DNA of 64,000 nt, taken from NCBI GenBank assembly GCA_942491555.1, contig CALOBN010000001.1, positions 233,553 to 297,552 of the forward strand. Reading direction: 5' to 3'. Both the position numbers and the translations under genes were made by a program. A model generated the notes under the pieces. The model saw nothing but the letters and a program-made list of their open reading frames with translations. It did no database searches and was not told the origin of the DNA. The DNA comes from Marinihelvus sp942491555. GTDB lineage: Bacteria > Pseudomonadota > Gammaproteobacteria > Xanthomonadales > SZUA-36. Below are positions 33,647-42,242 of the stretch, one piece after another (within the stretch, counting starts at the first letter, position 1; every line of letters begins with the position of its first letter).

Positions 33647-35062
33647 ATGGATAAGACGACCGTCGTCATTATTACCCTGCTGATCTACAAGGTCATTCTG
33701 ATCGGCATCGGTGTGTGGGCCAGCCGGCGCAATAGCACCGAGGAGGATTTCTTTCTTGGCGGGCGCGGGCTGGGTCCGGTGGTAGCGGCGATCAGCTATT
33801 CTTCCAGCGCTTCATCCGCCTGGACTTTGCTGGGCGTGAGCGGTGCGGCGTATGTGTTGGGCTTGCGCGTGGTTTGGATCGCCCTGGGTTCGATCATTGG
33901 GATGCTGGTGGCCTGGTACTGGATCGGCCCGCGCCTGATGCGCCATAGCCGCGAGAGGAACCAGCTGACCCTCACGGACTTTCTGGCCGAGGATGCGACC
34001 GGACGGGTACGGACCGGAATTGTTCTGGCCAGTTCCATCATCATCATCCTGACCTTCGCTTTCTATGTTGCCGCCCAGTTTCAGGGGGCCGGCAATACCT
34101 TTGCCAGCACCTTCGACCTGGGCATGACTGAAAGCATTCTGCTCGGTGCGCTGATCATCACCATCTATACGCTGCTGGGCGGCTTCTGGGCGGTCAGTGT
34201 GACCGATACGGTGCAGGGTCTGTTAATGGCATTCACCGCCGTGCTGTTGCCGATTGCAGCGCTCATTGAGGTCGGCGGGTTTGCCGGGTTCGTTGAGGGC
34301 CTGCGGGCTGTGAGTTCTCCACAACAGCTCAGCCTTACCGGGGGCAGCGCGGGCCTGGTCATGGTGGGTATCGTGGTGGGCAGCCTGAGTATTGCTTTTG
34401 GCACCTTTGGCCAGCCGCACTTGCTGGTGCGGTTTATGGCGCTGCGTGACGCACGGGCATTACGCCAGGCGCGCCTGATCACCATGGTCTGGTATGCGGT
34501 GGTATTTACCGGAATGTGTATTGTGGGGCTCGTCGGTCATGTACTGCACGCGGGTCTGGCGAATCCTGAAACGGTCTTTTTTGCCCTTGCCGACAGTCTG
34601 TTTACGCCGGTGATCAGTGCCATTTTGCTGGCCGCCGTGCTCTCCGCCATCATGTCCACGGCGGACAGCCAGTTGCTGGTTGCCGCCTCGGCAATTACCC
34701 ATGACCTGGGCCTGGGTGGGCCAAAGCGGCGTCTGCTGTATTCGCGCCTGGCCATCGTCGGCCTGGTGATGTTCGCGGTGCTGGTTTCGTTGTATCTGCC
34801 GGAGGCCATATTCAGTCGCGTTCTGTTCGCCTGGATCGCGTTGGGCTCGGCCTTCGGGCCAGTGCTGTTTTTACGCCTCGCGAATGTGCCACTGAAAGGG
34901 GGTGCTGTACTGGTATCGATTCTGACCGGTTTTGTGCTCGCAGTGATTTTCTACCTCATGCCCAATACACCGGGTGACATTCTCGAGCGCCTGGTTCCGT
35001 TCTGTGCGGCGCTTGGCGTTCTGCTCCTGGCGGGCAGAGCCACCGCCCGTCCAGGGCCGTGA
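33647..35062 (+). CDS. Sodium/solute symporter (SSS family)
   Basis: 471 residues with about thirteen membrane helices. Features are a first helix IITLLIYKVILIGIGVWASRR, FFLGGRGLGPVVAAISYSSSASSAWTLLGVSGAAY and VLSAIMSTADSQLLVAASAITHDL, the conserved sodium-site region of PutP-like carriers. It imports a small solute with Na+ across the inner membrane. It starts a plus-strand run of catabolic genes, with the FAD monooxygenase 65 bp downstream, and may bring in their substrate. Confidence 0.88.
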   Translation: MDKTTVVIITLLIYKVILIGIGVWASRRNSTEEDFFLGGRGLGPVVAAISYSSSASSAWTLLGVSGAAYVLGLRVVWIALGSIIGMLVAWYWIGPRLMRHSRERNQLTLTDFLAEDATGRVRTGIVLASSIIIILTFAFYVAAQFQGAGNTFASTFDLGMTESILLGALIITIYTLLGGFWAVSVTDTVQGLLMAFTAVLLPIAALIEVGGFAGFVEGLRAVSSPQQLSLTGGSAGLVMVGIVVGSLSIAFGTFGQPHLLVRFMALRDARALRQARLITMVWYAVVFTGMCIVGLVGHVLHAGLANPETVFFALADSLFTPVISAILLAAVLSAIMSTADSQLLVAASAITHDLGLGGPKRRLLYSRLAIVGLVMFAVLVSLYLPEAIFSRVLFAWIALGSAFGPVLFLRLANVPLKGGAVLVSILTGFVLAVIFYLMPNTPGDILERLVPFCAALGVLLLAGRATARPGP

Positions 35063-35127
35063 TGCTATGATGATTTGGTCTTAATTTGTCCGGAAAACGA
35101 TCATTTTGACTGAACCCGCTCTTCCCC

Positions 35128-36333
35128 ATGGTTTTTGATCGTCATCAGGATTCCGTCACGATTGTAGGCGCCGGGCCCTCCGGGCTCGTGTGTGCGCTGT
35201 TTCTGGTCCGGGCGGGCGTGCCGGTTACCGTGCTGGAACAAGCTGCCGGGCTACCCGAAGACATGCGCGCTTCAACCTTTCATGCGGCAACCCTTGACCT
35301 GTTGCAGGGCACCGGCGTGGTCCGCACCTTGCTCGGCCAGGGTACCCGGGTACCGCGTTGGCAATTTCTGCGCCATGAAACCGGTGACCGGGTGGTGTTT
35401 GATCTGGGCGTTCTGGCCGATATCACCGACCACCCCTACCGCTTGCAGGTGGAACAGTTCCGGCTTACCAATGCCATTGTTGAAAGACTGCGGGATGAGC
35501 CCTTGTTCCGCTTGCGTCGCCAGGCACGTGTGACCCGTATTGAGCCCGGTGATGATGTGGTGCGCGTTCGCTTTGAGGAACACGGCGAAGAACAGCTTGA
35601 GCAATGTCGCTGGCTGATTGCAGCGGACGGTGCCCGCAGCATGATACGCAAGTCCATGGGACTCGCTTTTGAGGGCTCGGTTTTTCCGCGTACCTCGATC
35701 ACCCTGGTACTGGACCACCGTTTCCAGGACCAGGTGGAAGGCCTGCTTGGGGTCAACTATGTATGGACGGAAGACGACCACTACAGCTTGATGCGGGTCC
35801 GCGACTTATGGCGCTTCTCGTTTGCCCCGCGCAACGAGGATGACCCCGTGGAAGCACATGAAACTGCGGCCGCCCAGGCGCGCCTGCAGGCAGTTTTTCC
35901 GAACAACAAGCCCTATCGAATCCAGCAATTGAATCACTACACCATTCAGCAACGCTGCCTGGATCGTTTCCGGCACGGGCGCGTACTGTTTTGCGGCGAC
36001 AGTGCGCACCTGAACAGTCCCGCGGGCGGTATGGGCATGAACAGCGGGGTGCATGATGCGGCATGTCTGGTCGAGCACCTGGTGCCGGTGCTGGAAGGGG
36101 CCGATCCAGACCTGCTTGATCGTTATGACCGGCGCCGGCGGCGGGTTGCCCAGGAGGAGGTCCAGCGAATTTCGGCGCGGAGTTACCTGCGCCACCGGGA
36201 AACTGACCCGCAGCGACGTGCGCAAATCTGGCAGGAGCTGAAGGATATTGCAGCAGATCCGCAGCGAAACCGTGATTACTTGCTGGAAACATCCATGATT
36301 CGTTCCCGGCAGCGCGAGGCGGAGATCTCGTGA
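35128..36333 (+). CDS. FAD-dependent monooxygenase (aromatic hydroxylase type)
   Basis: 401 residues of the PHBH/UbiH-like class A flavin monooxygenases. The FAD motif is VTIVGAGPSGLVCALFL (about 10-26); the DG motif IAADGARSMIRKSMG lies near 170, and the GD motif GRVLFCGDSAHLNSPAGGMGMNSGVHDAACL near 285-315. A likely substrate is a phenolic or enolic compound. Its stop overlaps the GTG of the next aldehyde dehydrogenase (36330-36333), so the two are translationally coupled. Confidence 0.87.
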   Translation: MVFDRHQDSVTIVGAGPSGLVCALFLVRAGVPVTVLEQAAGLPEDMRASTFHAATLDLLQGTGVVRTLLGQGTRVPRWQFLRHETGDRVVFDLGVLADITDHPYRLQVEQFRLTNAIVERLRDEPLFRLRRQARVTRIEPGDDVVRVRFEEHGEEQLEQCRWLIAADGARSMIRKSMGLAFEGSVFPRTSITLVLDHRFQDQVEGLLGVNYVWTEDDHYSLMRVRDLWRFSFAPRNEDDPVEAHETAAAQARLQAVFPNNKPYRIQQLNHYTIQQRCLDRFRHGRVLFCGDSAHLNSPAGGMGMNSGVHDAACLVEHLVPVLEGADPDLLDRYDRRRRRVAQEEVQRISARSYLRHRETDPQRRAQIWQELKDIAADPQRNRDYLLETSMIRSRQREAEIS

Positions 36334-37835
36334 AGCGGGAGTCGGGCGCAAGCACCCTGGAAATTCCTGCGCCAATACCCGGCCGGATTGCCGGTGAGTC
36401 GGTGACTTTTTCCGGAGACCGTCTGGCGGTGATCAATCCGGCAACCGGGCAGCAGATCGCCTGGTTGTCCTGCGCCAATGGCAGTGAGGTGGATCAGGCC
36501 GTGGCGGCCGCGCGCGCGAGTTTTACAGGCGCTGCCTGGCGCCAGATGCCGGTTCGCGAACGGCAACAGGTATTGCGCCGCTGCGCGGCTGCGCTTCGCG
36601 AAGAGGCCGGGCTGCTTGCCCGGCTCGAAAGCCTTGCGGCAGGTTTGCCCGTGGCGCATCTCGCCGCGCGTCAGATACCTCGCGCCGCGGAGAACTTTGA
36701 TTTTTTTGCCGACACGATCGGTCAGATGGCGGGTGAGACCTTTGAGCAGGAGGCGGGTTACCTCACCCTTGTGACCCGCGAACCGGCCGGTGTGGCGGCG
36801 CTGTTATCGCCCTGGAATGCCCCGCTGGCCTTGTCCAGTATGCAAATTGCCAGTTGTATTGCTTTTGGTAACAGTTGCGTTGTTAAACCCTCCGAGCACA
36901 CACCACTGGCCATTGGGCGCATGGTGGAATTGCTCGAAGATGCCGGCCTGCCCGCGGGCGTTGTCAACGTGGTGAATGGGACCGGGCCCATTACGGGTGC
37001 AGCCCTGGTGGCGCATCCGGGGATTGACCGAATTGCGTTTACCGGCGGTGCCGATACCGCGCGCCACATCATGCGGGCTGCCGCAGGTAACCTGACACCG
37101 GTGCATTTCGAGCTGGGTGGCAAGTCGGCCAATATTGTTTTCGCTGACGCCGATCTTGCCCAGGCCGTGGATGGCTCGCTGGTGAACGCTTTCAGCAACA
37201 ACGGGCAGATCTGTATTGCCGGCTCGCGCATTCTCGTGCAGAGGTCGGTGGCAGCGGCATTTATTGAGGAGTTTGTGCGACGTACGCGCCAACTGCGCGT
37301 TGGTGATCCGCTGGAACCAGCCACGGAAGTCGGCCCACTGGCCTTTGAAGCACATCTGGAACGCGTTCTTGCCTATGCACGGCTGGCCGCCGAGGAGGGC
37401 GCGCAAGTGCTCTGCGGTGGTCGCCGGCACCCGGGTTTTGACCAGGGCTATTACATGGAGCCCACGGTGGTACAGGTCGACTCCAATGATCTGCGTATCT
37501 GCCAGGAAGAGGTTTTCGGGCCGTTTGTCAGCATTCAGGTGTTCGATGAGGAAGCCGAAGCGCTGTCGATCGCCAATGATTCCCGATTTGGACTCGTGGC
37601 CTACGCCTGGACCGCTGACCTGGCGCGAAGTTTGCGTCTTCAGGAAGGCATCGAGGCTGGAACGCTGTGGATTAATACACCGCTGTTGCGGGATTTGCGC
37701 GCCCCCTTTGGTGGCTTCAAGCAGTCCGGAATCGGTCGCGACGGCCCGCGGCAAAGTGCAGAATTTTTCACCGAGGAAAAGGCCACCATCGTGCCGCGGC
37801 GACCGGTCACTATAAAAAAGTTGGGCAGCGACTAA
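36330..37835 (+). CDS. NAD(P)-dependent aldehyde dehydrogenase
   Basis: 501 residues starting at GTG 36330, overlapping the monooxygenase stop by GTGA. Motifs are ALLSPWNAPLALS, VVKPSEHTPLAI, FTGGADTARH, FELGGKSANIVF (general base) and NGQICIAGSRILV (catalytic Cys295), ending with the FGGFKQSGIGRDG segment common to the family. It is cytosolic. Coupling to the monooxygenase suggests it oxidises an aldehyde formed in the same pathway. Confidence 0.9.
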   Translation: MKRESGASTLEIPAPIPGRIAGESVTFSGDRLAVINPATGQQIAWLSCANGSEVDQAVAAARASFTGAAWRQMPVRERQQVLRRCAAALREEAGLLARLESLAAGLPVAHLAARQIPRAAENFDFFADTIGQMAGETFEQEAGYLTLVTREPAGVAALLSPWNAPLALSSMQIASCIAFGNSCVVKPSEHTPLAIGRMVELLEDAGLPAGVVNVVNGTGPITGAALVAHPGIDRIAFTGGADTARHIMRAAAGNLTPVHFELGGKSANIVFADADLAQAVDGSLVNAFSNNGQICIAGSRILVQRSVAAAFIEEFVRRTRQLRVGDPLEPATEVGPLAFEAHLERVLAYARLAAEEGAQVLCGGRRHPGFDQGYYMEPTVVQVDSNDLRICQEEVFGPFVSIQVFDEEAEALSIANDSRFGLVAYAWTADLARSLRLQEGIEAGTLWINTPLLRDLRAPFGGFKQSGIGRDGPRQSAEFFTEEKATIVPRRPVTIKKLGSD

Positions 37836-37963
37836 GGGAGAGGCCTGGTCGCATTAATCTACGTTCTTATGAGACTTGCATGCGACGATCCGCACGCGTC
37901 ACCGGGGCGCCTTAGCTGTAAACTCCCGTTGTGCCGTCAGCGCTTCATTACCAAGGAAAAACC

Positions 37964-39166
37964 ATGAACAAGCCCTTGCAGGGTGTACGAATTCTGGATC
38001 TGACCCACATGCTCTCCGGGCCCTATGGTGCCATGATCATGGCGGACCTCGGTGCTGAAACCATCAAGGTTGAACCCCTGCATGGTGAAGGCACGCGTAA
38101 GCTGCTGGCCACAGATCCGGAAAATTCCCTGGACGGCATGGGTGCCTACTACATCACTCTTAACCGCAATAAAAAGAGTGTCGCGATCGATCTGAAAACA
38201 GATGCCGGCCGCCAGGTCCTGTATGACCTGGTGCGTGAATCTGATGTGGTGATTTCCAATTTCGGCGTCGGTGTGCCTGAGCGCCTGGGTATCGACTTCG
38301 ATACCCTCAGCGGCATCAATCCGCGCATTATTACCTGTACGATTACCGGATTTGGTTCTGATGGTCCCAATCCGAAACGTCCGGCGTTTGACCAGGTGGC
38401 CCAGGCCATGGGGGGAGGCATGTCGATCACCGGTCCGGATATCGAGAACCAGGTGCGCGCCGGGATTCCGATTGGTGACCTTGGCGGCGGTATGTTTGCC
38501 GTCATGGGTGTGCTCTCAGCGCTGGTCGAGCGTGCCAGCAGCGGCAAAGGTCAGCATGTTGATATTTCCATGCTCGATTGCCAGATTTCCATGCTCAACT
38601 ACATGGCAACCATGCACTTTCTCTCCGGCAAGGATCCTTATCCGATCGGTAACTCGCACTTTGTTCATGTTCCGTACAACACGTTTCGTACCGCGGATGG
38701 CTGGATCGTGATTGCGGTGATCTTCGATAATTTCTGGCAGAACCTGAAACAGGTCGTGAACATTCCCGAATTCGATAACCCCAAATATGACGGGCAGCCA
38801 GGGCGCTGGGAAGACCAGGACATGATCAACAGCCGCCTGAACGAGGTATTGTCACAGAAAGATTCAGCGCACTGGCTGGCAGCCCTGGAGGAGAAGCGCA
38901 TTCCCTGCGCGCCGGTTAACCGCTTTAGCCAGGCCCTCAGTGATGAGCAGGTTTTACACCGCAATATGGTGATTGATCTCAAGCACCCGAATGGCAAGTC
39001 CACCAAAGGTCCCGGTAACCCGCTAAAATTCTCACGTACAAGCGAGGAAGCCTTCACTGCCGCACCGGAAATTGGTCAGGATACGGATGCCGTGCTCAGT
39101 GAGGTATTGGGTTATGACGCGGCACAAATTGCCGAGCTCAAGAAACAGGAGACGATTGGCGGATGA
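37964..39166 (+). CDS. Family III (CaiB/BaiF) CoA-transferase
   Basis: 400 residues from ATG 37964, preceded by AAGGAAAAACC. The motifs are VRILDLTHMLSGPYGAMIMADLGAETIKVE, NRNKKSVAIDLKT and IPIGDLGGGMFAVMGVL, with the catalytic aspartate at about 172. It moves CoA from a donor thioester to a carboxylate. The HMG-CoA-lyase-type gene starts within its stop codon (ATGA), which suggests that the CoA acceptor is a 3-hydroxy-3-methyl diacid or similar, then cleaved by the lyase. Confidence 0.9.
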   Translation: MNKPLQGVRILDLTHMLSGPYGAMIMADLGAETIKVEPLHGEGTRKLLATDPENSLDGMGAYYITLNRNKKSVAIDLKTDAGRQVLYDLVRESDVVISNFGVGVPERLGIDFDTLSGINPRIITCTITGFGSDGPNPKRPAFDQVAQAMGGGMSITGPDIENQVRAGIPIGDLGGGMFAVMGVLSALVERASSGKGQHVDISMLDCQISMLNYMATMHFLSGKDPYPIGNSHFVHVPYNTFRTADGWIVIAVIFDNFWQNLKQVVNIPEFDNPKYDGQPGRWEDQDMINSRLNEVLSQKDSAHWLAALEEKRIPCAPVNRFSQALSDEQVLHRNMVIDLKHPNGKSTKGPGNPLKFSRTSEEAFTAAPEIGQDTDAVLSEVLGYDAAQIAELKKQETIGG

Positions 39167-40065
39167 GCGAATCAGTCATTATTAACGACGTGGGTCCACG
39201 CGACGGCCTCCAGAACCAGGCCAAGATCCTCGAGCCCAAGGCCAGGATCGCCCTGGTCCGTGCCTTGTTGGCAGCGGGGATGAAATACGTTGAGGTCGCT
39301 GCTTTCGTGTCGCCCAAAGCCGTGCCGGCCATGGCGGGCGCGGCGGAAGTGGTGGCCGGCCTTGCCGACGTTGAGGGCGCCAATCTGTCGGTCCTGATAC
39401 CCAATATGAAAGGTTACGAACTTGCCACGGCAGCGGGTGCCCGCGCGGTTGCCATGGTGCTGTACGCCACCGATGAAATGGCCCAGGCCAACGTCAAGAT
39501 GACGATGGCGCAGGCCGATGCCGCGACCGAGGCAATATTCGACCGCGCCCGTGCCGATGGTGTGGCAGTCATGGCGACCATCTCAGTATCGTTTGAGTGT
39601 CCCTTTGCCGGGCCGGTAGACCCAGGTGTGGTGCGCGCGTCGGCGGAGCGCTTTCTGGAGCTTGGCGTTGATGAATATGTCGTGGCAGATACGATTGGTG
39701 CCGCTAACCCGGCTCAGGTGCGTAGCCTGATGGATGCGCTGGTGCGTGATCACGGGCCCGAAAAACTGGCCTGTCATTTTCATGACACCCGTGCCATGGG
39801 TCTGGCCAATGTGTTTGCGGCGGTGGAATCCGGCATACGGCGTTTTGACGCATCCATTGGCGGCCTCGGCGGCTGTCCCTTTGCCCCCGGCGCCTCGGGT
39901 AACGTGGCCACGGAAGACGTGGTGATGATGCTTGAGCAGATGGGCTTTGTTACCGGCATTGACCTGCCAGCCTTGCTGAAAGCGTCTGATCTGGCCCGTG
40001 AACTGACGGGTACAGCGCCGGGTGGCAGGGCAAAACCCTGGATGGACCGGTACCTGGCTGCCTGA
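39163..40065 (+). CDS. Hydroxymethylglutaryl-CoA lyase family protein
   Basis: 300 residues, HMGL-like TIM barrel. Motifs are INDVGPRDGLQNQ (metal and catalytic Arg), VEVAAFVSPKAVPAMAGA, CHFHDTRAMGLAN (metal-binding His pair) and the signature GGLGGCPFAPGASGNVATED with its catalytic cysteine. The reaction would cleave a 3-hydroxy-3-methyl acyl-CoA such as HMG-CoA to acetyl-CoA and acetoacetate, although related citramalyl-type substrates cannot be excluded. It is coupled to the CoA-transferase by ATGA overlap. Confidence 0.88.
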   Translation: MSESVIINDVGPRDGLQNQAKILEPKARIALVRALLAAGMKYVEVAAFVSPKAVPAMAGAAEVVAGLADVEGANLSVLIPNMKGYELATAAGARAVAMVLYATDEMAQANVKMTMAQADAATEAIFDRARADGVAVMATISVSFECPFAGPVDPGVVRASAERFLELGVDEYVVADTIGAANPAQVRSLMDALVRDHGPEKLACHFHDTRAMGLANVFAAVESGIRRFDASIGGLGGCPFAPGASGNVATEDVVMMLEQMGFVTGIDLPALLKASDLARELTGTAPGGRAKPWMDRYLAA

Positions 40066-40086
40066 GTTAACGAATACCATATGAGG

Positions 40087-40111
40087 GCATGGACGAGACA
40101 TCTGTCCATGC
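40087..40111 (+). other. Inverted repeat before hydantoinase A
   Basis: GCATGGAC and GTCCATGC form an 8-bp stem around nine bases, 22 bp after the lyase stop. It could be a weak transcript end or a protein site; there is no U-run. Confidence 0.4.
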
Positions 40112-40125
40112 GGACCAGCAATCTG

Positions 40126-40146
40126 CGTTCGTTTTGTAAACGAACG
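40126..40146 (+). promoter_or_regulatory. Inverted repeat next to the hydantoinase A start
   Basis: CGTTCGTTT and AAACGAACG are perfect 9-base arms around TGT, ending a few bases before the TGGAGTG ribosome site of the hydantoinase A gene. It is placed as an operator or a translation-blocking hairpin. Confidence 0.5.
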
Positions 40147-40160
40147 AAATGGAGTGAACT

Positions 40161-42242
40161 ATGAGCTATCGCCTGGGCGTTGATGTGGGCGGGACCTTTA
40201 CGGACCTGCTGCTTATCAATGAAGAAACTGGCAAGACCTTTACGGCCAAGGTGCCGTCAACCCCGCAGGATTCTTCAATCGGCGTGTTGAACGGTGTGGC
40301 ACGCATCTGTGACGAATCCGGTGTGGATCCCAGGCAGATTCGTCGCGTGATGCATGGCACGACCGTGGCGACCAATGCGGTTTTGACTGGCAAGGGCGCC
40401 AAGGTCGGTCTGGTGACCACCCAGGGCTTCCGGCAAGTACTGCAGGTGGCGCGTTCGTTTTGTCCCGGTGGTCTGGGTGGCTGGGTGAGCTTTGTGAAAA
40501 AGCCGCTACTGGCACCGCTGGAACTCACTGTTGAGGCCACGGAGCGTATGGATGCCCGCGGCGAAGTGGTCGAGGGTCTGGACCGCGCGGCACTCAGAAC
40601 CACGCTGCAGGAACTAAAAGACAAAAACCAGATTGAAGCCTTAACCATCTGTTTTATAAACGCATATGTTAATGGACAGCACGAGCTTGAGGCCCGCGAG
40701 GTGGCCCGCGAGGTGTTTGGCGGGCAAATGCCAATCTCCATCTCTTCCGAGGTGGTGCCGGAGATGCAGGAGTACGAACGGACCGAAACCACCGTGGTGA
40801 ACTCCTACGTCGCACCAGAGGTCGCCTCGTATCTGCGCAACCTGCAGGCCTCGCTGGAAGATCAGCTCGGTGATGATGTGCAGTTGTCGATCCTGCGCTC
40901 TGATGGCGGTCTGGCCAGTTCCCGTGCGGCCTCGGATTCACCCGTTAACCTGTTAATGTCCGGCCCTGCCGGTGGGGTTACCGGCGCTCTCTGGTTTGCG
41001 TCCCGTGCCGGCTATGACAATGTATTGACCTTCGATATGGGCGGGACATCCACAGATGTTGCGCTGATCCAGGACGGTCGTGCCCGTATTCGTCGCGAAA
41101 CCCGCGTCGGGGACGTAACGGTTCGCGCGCCATCGGTTGATGTGCGCACGGTGGGCGCCGGTGGTGGTTCCATTGCCTTTGTACCGGAGCTGACCAGGGC
41201 CCTGCGTGTGGGGCCCGAGTCCGCCGGTGCTGAACCCGGGCCGGCTGCCTACATGAAGGGCGGTGAAGCACCAACGGTGTGTGATGCCAACGTGGTGCTG
41301 GGCTATCTGCCTTCCGACGTCCAGCTGGGCGGCAAGATGGAGATCAGTAAAGCGGCTGCGGAAGCGGCGGTGCAAAAGGCCGCTGATGGCATGGGTATTT
41401 CGCTCATGGAAGCCGCCGAGGGCATCGTCAAGATTGTCAATGAATCCATGTTTGGTGCGCTGCGCCTTGTGTCTGTAGAGCAGGGCTTTGATCCGCGTGA
41501 CTTCGCCCTGGTAGCGTTCGGCGGTGCCGGGCCGCTGCACGGCAATGCCATGGGTCTGCTGACCGATGCCTGGCCGGTGATTGTGCCACCCGGGCCGGGC
41601 GTATTGTGCGCTTACGGTGACGCCACCACCCAGGTACAGGACGAGGCCTCGCGCACTTATGTCACCATGGCTTCCGAGCTGACGGTAGAGCAACTCATCG
41701 AAGATCTGGGCGCCCTGCGCGAGCGTGCTGCCGAGGTGCTCAACGCCGACGGGATTGCGCAGGACCAGCAGGAAGTGACCTATCAGGCTGATGTGCGCTA
41801 TGCGGGCCAGGCCTTCCAGATCAGCCTGGAGTTCGATATCGAAGATCTGCAAAACGAGGGCATGGCCCATCTCACCGGCCGCTTCGACAAGGAGCATGAA
41901 CAGCTGTTTACCTTTGCGCTGGGCAATGACCACGAGCTGGTCATGATCCGCGCGATCGTCAAAGCCAGGGCCCGCGCGCTGGCCCAGGAGACCATCGGCC
42001 GTGCCAATGCATCGCTGGACGATGCCCGTATTCATGAATCGGGTATTTACTACGAGGGCGAGGAGTACACGGCGGCCATTTACGACCGCAATGTGCTCGC
42101 CGAGGGCATGGTGGTGCCGGGCCCTGCCATCGTTGTGGAAATGGACTCCACCACCCTGATACTGCCGGGTTGCGAGGCCCGCGTAGATGCGATCGGAAAC
42201 CTTTTGATCAATCCCGTCAATGCCGGGGAGGGCCAGTCATGA
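40161..42242 (+). CDS. hyuA: Hydantoinase/oxoprolinase subunit A (ATP-dependent)
   Basis: 693 residues of the hydantoinase A/oxoprolinase family with an ASKHA ATPase fold: LGVDVGGTFTDLLL at the start, HGTTVATNAVL, FDMGGTSTDVAL near 293, GAGGGSIAFV, then AFGGAGPLHGNAM. The family couples ATP hydrolysis to ring opening or carboxylation (5-oxoprolinase, N-methylhydantoinase, acetone and acetophenone carboxylase). The start at ATG 40161 has TGGAGTG upstream. It overlaps the B subunit gene by ATGA. Confidence 0.9.
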   Translation: MSYRLGVDVGGTFTDLLLINEETGKTFTAKVPSTPQDSSIGVLNGVARICDESGVDPRQIRRVMHGTTVATNAVLTGKGAKVGLVTTQGFRQVLQVARSFCPGGLGGWVSFVKKPLLAPLELTVEATERMDARGEVVEGLDRAALRTTLQELKDKNQIEALTICFINAYVNGQHELEAREVAREVFGGQMPISISSEVVPEMQEYERTETTVVNSYVAPEVASYLRNLQASLEDQLGDDVQLSILRSDGGLASSRAASDSPVNLLMSGPAGGVTGALWFASRAGYDNVLTFDMGGTSTDVALIQDGRARIRRETRVGDVTVRAPSVDVRTVGAGGGSIAFVPELTRALRVGPESAGAEPGPAAYMKGGEAPTVCDANVVLGYLPSDVQLGGKMEISKAAAEAAVQKAADGMGISLMEAAEGIVKIVNESMFGALRLVSVEQGFDPRDFALVAFGGAGPLHGNAMGLLTDAWPVIVPPGPGVLCAYGDATTQVQDEASRTYVTMASELTVEQLIEDLGALRERAAEVLNADGIAQDQQEVTYQADVRYAGQAFQISLEFDIEDLQNEGMAHLTGRFDKEHEQLFTFALGNDHELVMIRAIVKARARALAQETIGRANASLDDARIHESGIYYEGEEYTAAIYDRNVLAEGMVVPGPAIVVEMDSTTLILPGCEARVDAIGNLLINPVNAGEGQS

